Shown: positions 6,888 to 14,835, numbered from the stretch's first letter. The stretch is DNA of 15,945 bases from an uncultured Blautia sp. (GCA_900543715.1 UQSX01000067.1:1-15945), one strand, 5' to 3'. The notes: generated by a model from the letters alone, not told the origin. Program-made: numbers and translations.

Positions 6888-7943
6888 ATGGGAAATGCAG
6901 AACAATGGATACAGGACTTTTACCAGGAAAACTGCGGCTGTTCTTTGGAAGATATCTGCGGGCAGCACTTCTGGAAAAAGGTATTGAGAGGATGCATTTA
7001 TAGAGAAGGACTGGATGAACTGTTTGAAACCTCTCCTTTCTGGGGACTGCTTTTTTGCGGCGAGGCCGGTACGGGAAAAAGCACTCTTGGGAAAGCATTT
7101 CTGGGAGAACTGGAGGGAAACGGTTACAAACTGATCTATCTGCGAGCAGATGAGATTCTGAAAGACAAAGCGGAAGCCATTCCACGGGCTGGTCAGTTCC
7201 AAAAGGAATGTATCAAATGGGAGAAAACTGCAATTTTTCTGGACAATGCAGGAATTTTGGGCGAGGATATCCCTGTGGCAGAACAGCTGGCTGAGGGCAT
7301 TGACAGCCTCAGACGATATAACCTTCCGGTTATCTGGATGATGGAGGCGGAAAAAGCGGAAGATCTTCCGGAATGTTTAAGGGAGCAGCTGTATCTTTGC
7401 CGAATAGAAGTGCCCGATCAGAAGGAACGGCTGGAATACTTCCAGGCCATGATGGGAAGGCTGACGGACAAAAGCGGAAGCTTTAACTGCAGTCATATGG
7501 CGGAACTGACAGAGGGTTATAATTTTGAGCAGCTTAACAGGATTACCGCATTCTCTAAAGCATTTCTCAAGCAGAAAATTCTGGAGAAATGTGAGTTTAA
7601 CTGGGAAGAAGTCCGCCAAATGTCAGAAGAAGGAAAGATCTGTATAAAGCGGGAGCAGTTTTGTGAAATTGCAGGAAAAATATGCAGGGAAACAAAGGAA
7701 GCACAAGAAGAACTTTCACAGGATCTGCTGAAACAGATGATAAGCAACACCGGTGCACTGTACCTGCAGCAGGAAAGACCAGTACCATATATTGTTTCCG
7801 GAGAGAAAACGACAGCGGATGGAGTTATGGACAGAGAATCTATAACACCAGAAAAGCAGATTGAACCGCAGAGCACAGCGGATATTTCGGTCAGCCTTGA
7901 TGATGAACTGGATATGCTGGATCCCTCTAATTTAGAAATTTAA
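6888..7943 (+). CDS. degenerate AAA+ protein (pseudo-ATPase) with acidic tail
   Basis: The 351-residue protein has the same general plan as the preceding ATPase but is catalytically eroded. Walker A GEAGTGKS (58-65) is intact. Walker B reads TAIFLDN (114-120), with Asn replacing the catalytic Glu. The sensor-1 region WMMEAE (150-155) lacks the usual Asn, and the box aligning with the arginine finger (PECLREQLYLCRIEVP, 161-176) does not place an Arg at that position. The small domain is recognisable (YNFEQLNRIT, 211-220). The C-terminus is a long Ser/Thr/Gln-rich linker ending in an acidic LDDELDMLDPSNLEI (337-351). It probably binds but does not efficiently hydrolyse ATP, and may act as a regulatory partner or non-catalytic subunit of the upstream ATPase. 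Its Shine-Dalgarno is TCAGGAGAAG and the gap to the upstream gene is 17 bases. It is the last gene before a terminator. Confidence 0.87.
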   Translation: MGNAEQWIQDFYQENCGCSLEDICGQHFWKKVLRGCIYREGLDELFETSPFWGLLFCGEAGTGKSTLGKAFLGELEGNGYKLIYLRADEILKDKAEAIPRAGQFQKECIKWEKTAIFLDNAGILGEDIPVAEQLAEGIDSLRRYNLPVIWMMEAEKAEDLPECLREQLYLCRIEVPDQKERLEYFQAMMGRLTDKSGSFNCSHMAELTEGYNFEQLNRITAFSKAFLKQKILEKCEFNWEEVRQMSEEGKICIKREQFCEIAGKICRETKEAQEELSQDLLKQMISNTGALYLQQERPVPYIVSGEKTTADGVMDRESITPEKQIEPQSTADISVSLDDELDMLDPSNLEI

Positions 7944-7956
7944 TTTTGTATTGAAC

Positions 7957-7985
7957 GCGGGGGCTTTCACCCCCGCACATTTTTA
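7957..7985 (+). terminator. rho-independent terminator of the ESCRT-like operon
   Basis: A perfect 7-base-pair stem GCGGGGG (7957-7963) / CCCCCGC (7970-7976) encloses a 6-base loop and is followed by ACATTTTTAATTTTG. It lies 13 bases past the last operon stop codon and separates the ATPase operon from the Sel1/DUF285 genes. Confidence 0.9.
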
Positions 7986-8037
7986 ATTTTGTTTTATTAT
8001 TTACGGAAATTTACAGATGCAGTGGAAGGGGAATACT

Positions 8038-8856
8038 ATGGTTTGGAAATGTCCTGTATGCAAAAATGAGAATATATACGGCAGAAAATGTATAAACTGC
8101 GGTTTTGACGAAACCAGGGACTACGCAGTATATCCTACAGTGATTCCTCTGGAAATCCAGGAAAAAACAGAGTATGAAAGGAAAGTTTTCCCTTGGGAAC
8201 AGCTGTATAGAAAAGGAATAGAGTGTCTGAAAACAGGAGAATTTGAAGATGCAGAAATGTATTTGAGACAGGCTGCAGAAATGGGAGTTGCAGAGGCACA
8301 GACAGTGATGGGAGCTTTGCTTTATGGTGGAGCCCAGGAAAATCAGAAAAGAGCGGCCGGGTGGTTCAAAAAGGCAGCCGAACAGGAAGTCCCGGAGGCA
8401 GAATATTACTTTGCCCGTTGCTGTGAGAAAGGCGAGGGAGTCCCAAAAGATCTGGTGCTGGCTGTGAAATATATGAGAAAAGCGGCGGATCATGGATGGA
8501 TTCCCGGGATAATTGCCTGTGGTGATTATTATTATCATGGAGTCGGCGTGGCAATAAACCGCGGCATTGCAGCAGACTATTACAGGCGAGGAGCTCAGAT
8601 GGGCAGCACACGAGCGAAGTGCAAGCTGGGATGCTGTTACTTCCATGGCGAAGGGACGGAGCTGGATCTGGGGACAGCAGCATACTGGTTCTGGCAGGCG
8701 GCCAATGAGGACGACTGTGAGGCCCAGGCCCTTATAGGAATGTGTTTTGAGTTTGGATATGGCGTGAAGAAAAATTTAAAGGAAGCAGAAAAGTGGTATT
8801 CCCTGGCTGCAGAAAAAGGGGATGAAGCTTCCAAAGAGCGATTGAAAAAACTGTAA
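8038..8856 (+). CDS. zinc-ribbon plus Sel1-like repeat protein (short)
   Basis: I place the start at the ATG at 8038 (272 residues), not the in-frame ATG at 8017. GGAAGGGG (8024-8031) is correctly spaced for 8038, and the resulting N-terminus MVWKCPVC matches the MWQCPLC start of the later homologue. A CxxC-x9-CxxC zinc ribbon (Cys 5, 8, 18, 21) is followed by the motif RDYAVYPT (27-34) shared by the next three genes. From about residue 55 to the end there are roughly six Sel1-like (TPR-related) repeats, with signatures such as A-x-x-W-F-K-K-A-A-E and G-x-G-V-x-x-D/N. Such proteins are protein-protein adaptors; no enzyme motif, signal peptide or membrane segment is seen. I see no clear promoter between the terminator and this gene, so part of its expression could be readthrough. 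The partner is unknown. Confidence 0.9.
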   Translation: MVWKCPVCKNENIYGRKCINCGFDETRDYAVYPTVIPLEIQEKTEYERKVFPWEQLYRKGIECLKTGEFEDAEMYLRQAAEMGVAEAQTVMGALLYGGAQENQKRAAGWFKKAAEQEVPEAEYYFARCCEKGEGVPKDLVLAVKYMRKAADHGWIPGIIACGDYYYHGVGVAINRGIAADYYRRGAQMGSTRAKCKLGCCYFHGEGTELDLGTAAYWFWQAANEDDCEAQALIGMCFEFGYGVKKNLKEAEKWYSLAAEKGDEASKERLKKL

Positions 8857-9007
8857 GCATAGAGAAAAGTAAAAGAGGAAAGAAAATGGAAAAGAATGAA
8901 TCAGGTCCTGAAAAATATAGAACATAATCTGATGACGTAGAGAGTATATATCTTATGCTTTGTGGTGATCGCGGTATTGCAGTAAGGTATGAAATGGGAG
9001 GAAAAGA

Positions 9008-9793
9008 ATGACGAAAAATAAGGTAGATTCTTATGAATGTAGACAGTATTTTCAATATAGTACGTTGATTTTTATAAATCAAGATATTCTGGATAGGGGA
9101 AGAGAGAAACAGGGAGAAATAGCAGCCGAACTGTCAAAGATATGGTATCAGAAAGCGGTAGAGTTGGGAAATGAGAGTATTCAGGACTATTTTTGTCATA
9201 AATTTAAAAACGAGACTCTTGACAGACAAAAAGATACGCAAGTTTTGGGAAGGCTAAGAAGCGATTATTTTAGTGTAATAGAGAATAGAGTCCAAAAGAA
9301 AGAGATTTTTAATATTTTTTTTGAAGACAGGTTACTGGAAGATGATAAAAAAGAAAAATATGATGTGTCCTTAGAACAAGATAAATCTGTGGAACTCTGG
9401 CTAGAAAGAAATGGAAAAGGATACGATTTATATATAGGGGGAAATGGGGGAGTAGAAGCACCAGAAGACAGCAGTTATCTATTTTATGGATATGGGAATG
9501 TAAAGCAAATATTACTGAAAAAAAATATCGACACCAGCAAAGTACGGAATATGTCATGGATGTTTTCAGGCTGCAATCATCTGCAGAAGTTAGATGTCAG
9601 AAATTTTGATACAAAAAATGTACAGAATATGTCATGGATGTTTTGTGACTGTAGTCAGATAAAAGTATTAGATGTCAGAAACTTTAATATAAGTAATATA
9701 AAAAATGTGTCTTATATGTTTAGCGGTTGTTGTTATATAGATAGATTTCAGGGAATTAAACAGTTGAAAAAAATATTGAAAGATCAGATCTGA
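9008..9793 (+). CDS. DUF285/BspA-like leucine-rich repeat protein, cytoplasmic (first of a tandem pair)
   Basis: The 261-residue protein has an N-terminus (SYECRQYFQYSTLIFI, 8-23) that aligns with the post-ribbon motif of the flanking zinc-ribbon proteins but keeps only one cysteine. A helix containing WYQKAVELGN resembles part of a Sel1 repeat. A linker module (YDLYIGGNGG and following) leads to about three DUF285 repeats (177-247), with the unit NMSxMFxxCxxLxxLDVRNFDTxNV of about 25 residues. DUF285/BspA repeats are usually on secreted or surface proteins, but there is no signal peptide here. The coding sequence is noticeably more AT-rich than the operon upstream. Start: ATG after TGGGAGGAAAAGA. 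The function is probably binding; the partner is unknown. The next gene is a longer homologue 13 bases downstream. Confidence 0.86.
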   Translation: MTKNKVDSYECRQYFQYSTLIFINQDILDRGREKQGEIAAELSKIWYQKAVELGNESIQDYFCHKFKNETLDRQKDTQVLGRLRSDYFSVIENRVQKKEIFNIFFEDRLLEDDKKEKYDVSLEQDKSVELWLERNGKGYDLYIGGNGGVEAPEDSSYLFYGYGNVKQILLKKNIDTSKVRNMSWMFSGCNHLQKLDVRNFDTKNVQNMSWMFCDCSQIKVLDVRNFNISNIKNVSYMFSGCCYIDRFQGIKQLKKILKDQI

Positions 9794-9806
9794 AAGGAAA
9801 ATCAAA

Positions 9807-10838
9807 GTGTTAGAGAAGGAAACAGACAGCTTTAATTGCAGAGAATATTTTCATTATAATACATTAATATCAATAGATCAGTATATTTTAGAAGAGGAGA
9901 AGAAGAGGCAAGGCGAAATAGCCGCCAGGTTAGCAGAAGTATGGCGTCAGAAAGCTTCAGAACTGGGGAAAACAGAGCCTGAAAAAAGAGATTTTCAAAA
10001 TCCGGAGACAGAAAAAGTGGCTTCTTCTAGCAAAAAGGATGGATACACAAGACCTGGAGAACTGAGGAGAGACTATTTTTCTGTCATTGAAGATGAAATT
10101 GGAGAAGATGAAATACGGAACATTTTTGTGCTTGATACGGTACCGGAAGATCCGGGAACAGAAAAATATGATGTATCTTATGAAGAAGACAATTCTGTAG
10201 TGCTCTGGACAAAAAAGAAAGAGGAAGAAGATGACCTATATATTGACGGTATCAGATTCAAGAATCTCTCGGCCTGTAGGGAGGGATATGACCTATATAT
10301 TGGCGGAAGGGGCGGAATAAAAGCTCCTGAAGACTGCAGCAATTTATTTGGAGGATATAAAAATGTAAAGAAAATATTGTTCCAAAAGAATTTTAAAACC
10401 GAAAAGGTCAGGAACATGAGAGGAATGTTTTGGGGCTGCAGACAGTTGGAAAAAATCGATGTAAGTAATTTCTCTACATATAATGTGAGAAGTATGTCCG
10501 GAATGTTTAATGAATGTAATCAGCTGGAAGAGATCAATATAAAAAATTTTATTACGGGCAATGTGACGGATATGTCGGATATGTTTTATGGATGTGAGCG
10601 ATTGGCAGAACTGGATGTCAGAAACTTTGATACCAGAAATGTAGAGAATATGTCTGGAATGTTTTATGGATGCGCAATGTTGAAAGAAATCGATATCAGA
10701 AACTTTACGCTGAACAAAGTAAAAAGTGTCGCTGGAATGTTTAAAGGCTGTAAACGGCTGGACAGAATGGGAGAGACAAGAATGCTCAGACAATGCGAAG
10801 GGTGGAAAGACCGGCTGCTAATGCAGGGAATGTTCTAA
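9807..10838 (+). CDS. DUF285/BspA-like leucine-rich repeat protein (second of the pair), GTG start
   Basis: The 343-residue protein begins with GTG; AAGGAAA (9794-9800) is correctly spaced, and the N-terminus (SFNCREYFHYNTLISI, 8-23) aligns residue for residue with its neighbour, which confirms the start. After a variable charged middle and a partly duplicated segment (DDLYIDG near 145, then YDLYIGGRGG near 165), residues 199-320 carry about five DUF285 repeats, two more than the upstream paralogue. No signal peptide or membrane anchor is present. The pair arose by duplication, followed by repeat-number change and linker insertion. It is probably co-transcribed with its neighbours. The role is presumably target recognition by the leucine-rich-type surface; no target is known. 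Confidence 0.86.
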   Translation: MLEKETDSFNCREYFHYNTLISIDQYILEEEKKRQGEIAARLAEVWRQKASELGKTEPEKRDFQNPETEKVASSSKKDGYTRPGELRRDYFSVIEDEIGEDEIRNIFVLDTVPEDPGTEKYDVSYEEDNSVVLWTKKKEEEDDLYIDGIRFKNLSACREGYDLYIGGRGGIKAPEDCSNLFGGYKNVKKILFQKNFKTEKVRNMRGMFWGCRQLEKIDVSNFSTYNVRSMSGMFNECNQLEEINIKNFITGNVTDMSDMFYGCERLAELDVRNFDTRNVENMSGMFYGCAMLKEIDIRNFTLNKVKSVAGMFKGCKRLDRMGETRMLRQCEGWKDRLLMQGMF

Positions 10839-10904
10839 AAAGGCTTACAGATATAAAAATCTGCTTCAACAAGGGGAAGGATACACAAATGAATAGTTTA
10901 TAAG

Positions 10905-10916
10905 AAAAGGAGAGGG
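10905..10916 (+). promoter_or_regulatory. ribosome binding site AAAAGGAGAGGG
   Basis: A strong Shine-Dalgarno sequence, 6 bases before the ATG at 10923, fixes the start of the long Sel1-repeat gene at MWQCPLC. Confidence 0.7.
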
Positions 10917-10922
10917 ATAGAG

Positions 10923-13190
10923 ATGTGGCAATGTCCGTTGTGTGGGAAAGAACATGGTGAGGAAACTTTATGCAGCTGTGGCTGGTCGAGAACAAAGGAC
11001 TATCTGAATTACAATACTTTATGTGTAATCGGGGACAGGGAAAAAGAAGAACTGAGCGAACTGTTCTTTGGATCAGAATACGCTTTGACTAGAGGGATAG
11101 AGTGTCAGAACAGAGGGGATTGGGCTGAGGCCGTAGACTTTTACAAAAAGGCCGCAGAAAAAGGAAATGCAGAGGCAGTGAAGCGTCTTGGAATGTGCTT
11201 TTGGAAAGGACTAGGAACAGAACAAAATTTATATCGGGCGCTTCGCTTATATAGCAAGCTTATGGAAAATGGAGAAGAAGATGTTTCAGACTCCTTGGAG
11301 GCTATTTACAAAGAAATAAGAAATGGCCAAAGACCCACAAAAGATGAAACAAAAATCGATTTTGAAGAGGCAGTAAATTTATATTATCAGATAGATATGC
11401 GGCAGGAAAAGAATTTTGAGATTATTGAACAGAAATTTCAAAAAGCAGCCGAAGAAGGAATACCATTAGCACATGCTATGCTTGGCCTCTTATACTGGAG
11501 AACCTTCCCCTATGATTTGGATCATATACCGAAGGCAGTAGAATATCTGCGGTATGCTATGGAAAATGAGTGTCCAATAGGCGGTGTCTGGCTGGCAGAA
11601 ATATTAATCCAGATCAGAAAAGCAGAACCAGGCTATATGCCGGAAAGACCAGAGAACAAAAGTACGCAGGCAGCGCTTTTTGGAAAAGTAGTAGACTTAG
11701 CTGAAGCGGGAAATGCGGAGGCCCTGTACTGGATAGGGACAGAGCTTTACTTTGATGAAGAATATGAAGAAGCTGTTAAATGGCTGACCCAGGCTGCAGA
11801 GCAGAATATGCCGCAAGCCTTAGGATATCTTGGAAAATGTTATTTTTTTGGAAATGGAGTGTCTCAGGATGACAATAAGGCATTTCAACTTTTTAAACAG
11901 GCGGAGAGATGCGGAGCAGGGTGGATTTACAGGTATTTGGGAGACTGCTTTTACAATGGATATGGTACTGAAAAGGATACAAAAGAAGCATGGGAGTACT
12001 ATCAGCAAGGTGTAGAAAAAAAGGATAAAACTGCGATTATAAGAGCTGGCGATATGCTAGATAAAGGTGAAGAAAGAGTACAGAGTAAAAAGCTGGCTTT
12101 TCAGATGTATCAGATCGCAGCAGAATTGGGAAGCATGGATGGGAAAAGAAAGACTGGAATATGTTTCTGGAAAGGAAATGGTGTTGAGAAGAGTTCCCAG
12201 GAGGCGGAACGATATTTTCGTCAGGCGGTTCAGATGGGGGATAACCGTGCAAAATTGATGCTGGGAATTCTTTTGCTGGAAAAAAGAAAGGGAGAGCCTG
12301 ATCAGAAGACCGTCAGAGAGATTCAGGGATTCTTTCGTGATGCGGCTGAAAATAAAATCGACACTGCCTATATCTGGGCAGCAAAGATAAACTTAATTTA
12401 TAACGTTGATGAAAAGTATTATAAAGAAGGCTATGAATGGCTAAAAAAAGCATTAGATCAGGATGTTACGAAAGCTGAAGCCATGGACTTAATGGGAACT
12501 TGCCTGGCCGCAGGTATTGGCGTTGAAAAAAATATACCTGAGGCGGTAGAATGGTTCAAAAAAGCAGCAGAAAATAATGAGCCAAAGGGCTGTCTACATT
12601 TAAGTGATTGTTATAAAGAGGGCATTGGAGTCAGAAAAAGCACCTATGAAGCAGAAAGGTGGAGAGAAAGAGCTGCAGAGGCAGGGAACAGTCAGGCGGC
12701 TTTACAGATTGCAAAATCAACTCAGAAAAGATACAAGGCATTGGAGTCCTCACACGATCAGGTAAAAAAATATGCAGAAATTGCATATCAAAAGGGAGAG
12801 GACGAGGCAGGAGTGATACTTGCTAAAAACTGCTGGTATATTGCAGATTATTCTTCAAAAATGACTAAGGATGAAAAGGCGGAATTATATCAGAAGGCTG
12901 AGTATTATTTTGCAGAGGCTGAAAAAAAGGGAGTATCTAATGCCAGAGCAGAAAGGGCTAATTTTTATCTGCACCGGTTCCGTCATAAAAAAACTGAAGA
13001 AGGTATTGTACTTTTGAAAGAAGAGGCAGAGAAAAAGAAAGCGGTCGCACAATATTATCTTGGAGTATGCTATATGAAAGGGATAGGAGTAAAAAAAGAT
13101 AAAAAACTTGGCAAGTCATATATACGCCTTGCAGCTCAAGCAGGCCTTGAAGAGGCAAAAGTAGAAACCGGGAAATGGCTGATGGGATAA
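10923..13190 (+). CDS. zinc-ribbon plus long Sel1-like repeat protein
   Basis: The 755-residue protein starts with a compact zinc ribbon (Cys 4, 7, 17, 19). The second pair is CxC, not the CxxC of the shorter homologue. The shared motif TKDYLNYNT (24-32) follows. The rest is a long solenoid of Sel1-like repeats from about residue 54 to the end, including RGIECQNRGDWAEAVDFYKK, LGKCYFFGNGV, LGDCFYNGYGTEKD, MGTCLAAGIGVEKN and LGVCYMKGIGVKKD. I see well over ten repeats, some irregular in the middle. Such superhelices scaffold protein complexes. No catalytic motif, signal or membrane helix is visible. It shares its N-terminal design with the gene at 8038, so the two probably have related partners. 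It is the last gene before the decayed region, and no clear terminator follows it. Confidence 0.9.
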   Translation: MWQCPLCGKEHGEETLCSCGWSRTKDYLNYNTLCVIGDREKEELSELFFGSEYALTRGIECQNRGDWAEAVDFYKKAAEKGNAEAVKRLGMCFWKGLGTEQNLYRALRLYSKLMENGEEDVSDSLEAIYKEIRNGQRPTKDETKIDFEEAVNLYYQIDMRQEKNFEIIEQKFQKAAEEGIPLAHAMLGLLYWRTFPYDLDHIPKAVEYLRYAMENECPIGGVWLAEILIQIRKAEPGYMPERPENKSTQAALFGKVVDLAEAGNAEALYWIGTELYFDEEYEEAVKWLTQAAEQNMPQALGYLGKCYFFGNGVSQDDNKAFQLFKQAERCGAGWIYRYLGDCFYNGYGTEKDTKEAWEYYQQGVEKKDKTAIIRAGDMLDKGEERVQSKKLAFQMYQIAAELGSMDGKRKTGICFWKGNGVEKSSQEAERYFRQAVQMGDNRAKLMLGILLLEKRKGEPDQKTVREIQGFFRDAAENKIDTAYIWAAKINLIYNVDEKYYKEGYEWLKKALDQDVTKAEAMDLMGTCLAAGIGVEKNIPEAVEWFKKAAENNEPKGCLHLSDCYKEGIGVRKSTYEAERWRERAAEAGNSQAALQIAKSTQKRYKALESSHDQVKKYAEIAYQKGEDEAGVILAKNCWYIADYSSKMTKDEKAELYQKAEYYFAEAEKKGVSNARAERANFYLHRFRHKKTEEGIVLLKEEAEKKKAVAQYYLGVCYMKGIGVKKDKKLGKSYIRLAAQAGLEEAKVETGKWLMG

Positions 13191-13307
13191 AATTCTTTTT
13201 CTGCAATCTAAAAAAGCGTTCCGAAAGAAAGAGTTCCAGGTCTGGTATCAGACAAAGTACAATATAGAGTAGAACAGGATATGCGGCGTACCCGTTAAAA
13301 AAGAATC

Positions 13308-13336
13308 TTGAAGTTCCCTTTCATAAGGTTTATAAT
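13308..13336 (+). promoter_or_regulatory. sigma-A-type promoter in front of a truncated gene
   Basis: TTGAAG (13308-13313) and a perfect TATAAT (13331-13336) are separated by exactly 17 bases. The truncated radical SAM reading frame starts 47 bases after the -10 box, so the promoter probably served that gene. It may still fire into the decayed region. Confidence 0.7.
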
Positions 13337-13383
13337 ATTGCGGATTATAGATATCATTTTCACTTTTAAAATTGAGGTAAAAT

Positions 13384-13530
13384 ATGAGAACACTAGCTTT
13401 AAATGATGAAATATTACTAAATATCGAGAAGCCTGCCCGGTACATCGGGAATGAGGTGAACTCGGTGATGAAAGACAAGGATCAGGTGGATATCCGTTTC
13501 GCTATGTGTTTTCCGGACGTGACCGAATGA
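13384..13530 (+). pseudogene. 5' stub of a B12-binding radical SAM family gene
   Basis: A 48-codon frame with ribosome binding site TTGAGGT begins MRTLALNDEILLNIEKPARY, continues IGNEVNSVMKDKDQVDIRF and stops after AMCFPDVTE. From memory this matches the conserved N-terminus of the TIGR03960-type B12-binding radical SAM proteins of Clostridia, where the region normally continues as FPDVYEIGMSHLG over several hundred residues. Here homology ends exactly at FPDV and a TGA follows. The stub is well preserved, including promoter and ribosome binding site, so the truncation is probably fairly recent or only the 5' end was copied. The cobalamin-binding and radical SAM cysteine regions are absent, so it cannot be an active enzyme. 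Confidence 0.7.
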
Positions 13531-13542
13531 AGCCGATACAAC

Positions 13543-13565
13543 AGTATTATAATACTATATATAGT
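13543..13565. repeat. two overlapping perfect palindromes
   Basis: AGTATTATAATACT (13543-13556) is a perfect 14-base palindrome. ACTATATATAGT (13554-13565) is a perfect 12-base palindrome sharing its first three bases with the end of the first. They lie just after the point where the radical SAM homology stops. Possible roles are a recombination end, a repressor operator or a chance AT-rich cluster. Confidence 0.45.
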
Positions 13566-13813
13566 GGCGTGTGGTTATATGTAGTCCAACATATATGAAC
13601 TAAAAATACTTATACGTTATTGGATAAAATGATGTGATATTGTTGTAAGCAGTAATTTGTTGTAAAAATTAGCTGGTTTTCATGTTATAAAAATAATTTA
13701 ATTTGAATAATGGCAGATGTTTTATGCACGATTTTGCCAAGAAAAGATTTTGAGAACTAGTGATTAGCAAAAGTTGTTGCTTAATAAACTGAATTAATCA
13801 TTGTAAGTTATGG

Positions 13814-13842
13814 TTCAGAATAAAGTGATAAAATAATATAAT
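13814..13842 (+). promoter_or_regulatory. candidate promoter in the decayed region
   Basis: TTCAGA (13814-13819) and a perfect TATAAT (13837-13842) are separated by 17 bases. Transcription would begin near 13849, a few bases before the hairpin at 13857. Confidence 0.4.
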
Positions 13843-13856
13843 AGCTTATTAATTAT

Positions 13857-13906
13857 AGTCTTCGTAAAAAGTTATCTTTTATAGATACTTTCTAGGAAGA
13901 CTTTTT
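13857..13906 (+). terminator. hairpin with T tail, candidate terminator
   Basis: AGTCTTC (13857-13863) pairs with GAAGACT (13896-13902). An inner imperfect stem (AAAGTTATC against GATACTTT) and a short apical loop sit between them. A TTTTTAATTT tail follows on the plus strand; the minus strand has no T-run. With the promoter just upstream this would define a transcript of only about 55-60 bases. It could be a small RNA, an attenuator of a lost gene, or chance. Confidence 0.45.
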
Positions 13907-14417
13907 AATTTATTAGAAAAATCTTTACGTTTGGAAGAGGTAAATAATAACGTACGTGTAAAATGGGAACAAAAAGCTATGATTGTTAGAACAGATAAAA
14001 ACCTTTTTATGTTAAAGTTATTGCTGTCACCAAAATTGTGAAGAAAATAGTTCATATCTAGAAGATAACTGTTGCATATACGATTAATACTATGGGAAGT
14101 CGTATCTTCCGGAAGATAATTGGTATTTGTTTTCTGATTTTTCTCTACAAATTCTATGGTGTTGTGGATTCCATAGTAAGTGCTTCTATTCCTAATTCTT
14201 AATGATCCGATTATATTGTGACCTGAACGGAGAAAAATGAAATTCAATCGGGGCAGGAGAATGAGCCAGGCATTTCAGCATATTTTTTCCATATGATTCT
14301 CAGAGATACAGGGTGAGAGTCGTAGTAAATCTCTAGGACTAGCATCGTTTTGTCTCATTTAGGAGATTATAAGGAATCATTACAACAAAAGGCCATGATA
14401 GAACTGTGCCATTTATT

Positions 14418-14690
14418 GAAACTATGAAAAAGGTTACTCTTTTCACGAACAGCTTATAGAAAAAGATTACTATTTTGGTGATGCCGGATTAAGGTGAAAA
14501 GTTAAATTATCATCATCATAGAAATCAATCCTAGAGGTGTTGATGTCAAGATGCCCAAGCGACCGATATATTTTGAAACAGTTTTAAGGATATAGAGATT
14601 TAGGTTGCGTAAACATAGAAGACCTCTTTACAATGAGTGAAAATGAAAGATGTTACTGGGATTAGCATTGGATGAAGTTTATCTAGAAGA
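14418..14690 (+). pseudogene. possible decayed DUF4143-type ATPase fragments
   Basis: In order, but in different frames, the plus strand encodes EKDYYFGDAGLR (14459-14494, then a stop), EINPRGVDVKM and KRPIYFETVL (14521-14589), and RLRKHRRPLYNE a little further on. These resemble successive blocks of AAA_14/DUF4143 proteins: YYFxDxGLRN, then RGYxVDVG, then KRYYIQ, then a basic segment ending RPL. The ATPase domain itself is not found upstream, and several frameshifts and stops intervene. It could be coincidence; the match is from memory of the family's motifs. Confidence 0.33.
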
Positions 14691-14835
14691 GTAGAATAAA
14701 AATTATTCCAGAGAAAAATTTAATATAGAAGTTGTTATTGCTTAGATATTCGTTCCTTGGTTTGCCCCATGTCCTGATTTTGTTAAAAGATTATCAGGGT
14801 GACACGGATTACCGTTTTATAGAAGAATTGCTTCT

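Larger units (their letters stand above)
13531..14417. other. AT-rich decayed sequence without an intact gene
   Basis: No convincing full-length gene is found on either strand. Short coding-like pieces exist on the plus strand. One runs about 13892-14038, with GRLFNLLEKSLRLEEV followed by NNNVRVKWEQKAMIVRTDKN and a stop, which vaguely resembles a dimerisation/ATPase-linker segment of a sensor kinase. These are interrupted by stops in all frames, and I cannot assign a family. The stretch reads as old mobile or accessory DNA under decay. Confidence 0.5.

Noticed and set aside
8017..8037. Earlier ATG for the first zinc-ribbon gene
   Set aside because: The Shine-Dalgarno GGAAGGGG lies after this ATG and serves the ATG at 8038, which also aligns with the homologue's N-terminus.
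8857..9007. Small frame MEKNESGPEKYRT (8886-8927) between genes
   Set aside because: At 13 codons, with only a weak purine-rich upstream sequence and no recognisable role, it is not supportable as a gene. The rest of this gap shows nothing clear.
9008..10838. Repeated blocks considered as a CRISPR array
   Set aside because: The repetition is at protein level (about 25-residue DUF285 units), and the DNA repeats are in frame and diverged with no unique spacers.
13240..13253. Hairpin GTCTG-GTAT-CAGAC after the long Sel1 gene as a terminator
   Set aside because: The stem is only 5 base pairs and AAAGTAC, not a T-run, follows.
13879..14247. Minus-strand 122-residue frame in the decayed region
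   Set aside because: The composition is unlike a folded protein, there is no ribosome binding site or family resemblance, and the plus strand of the same segment reads more like degraded coding sequence.
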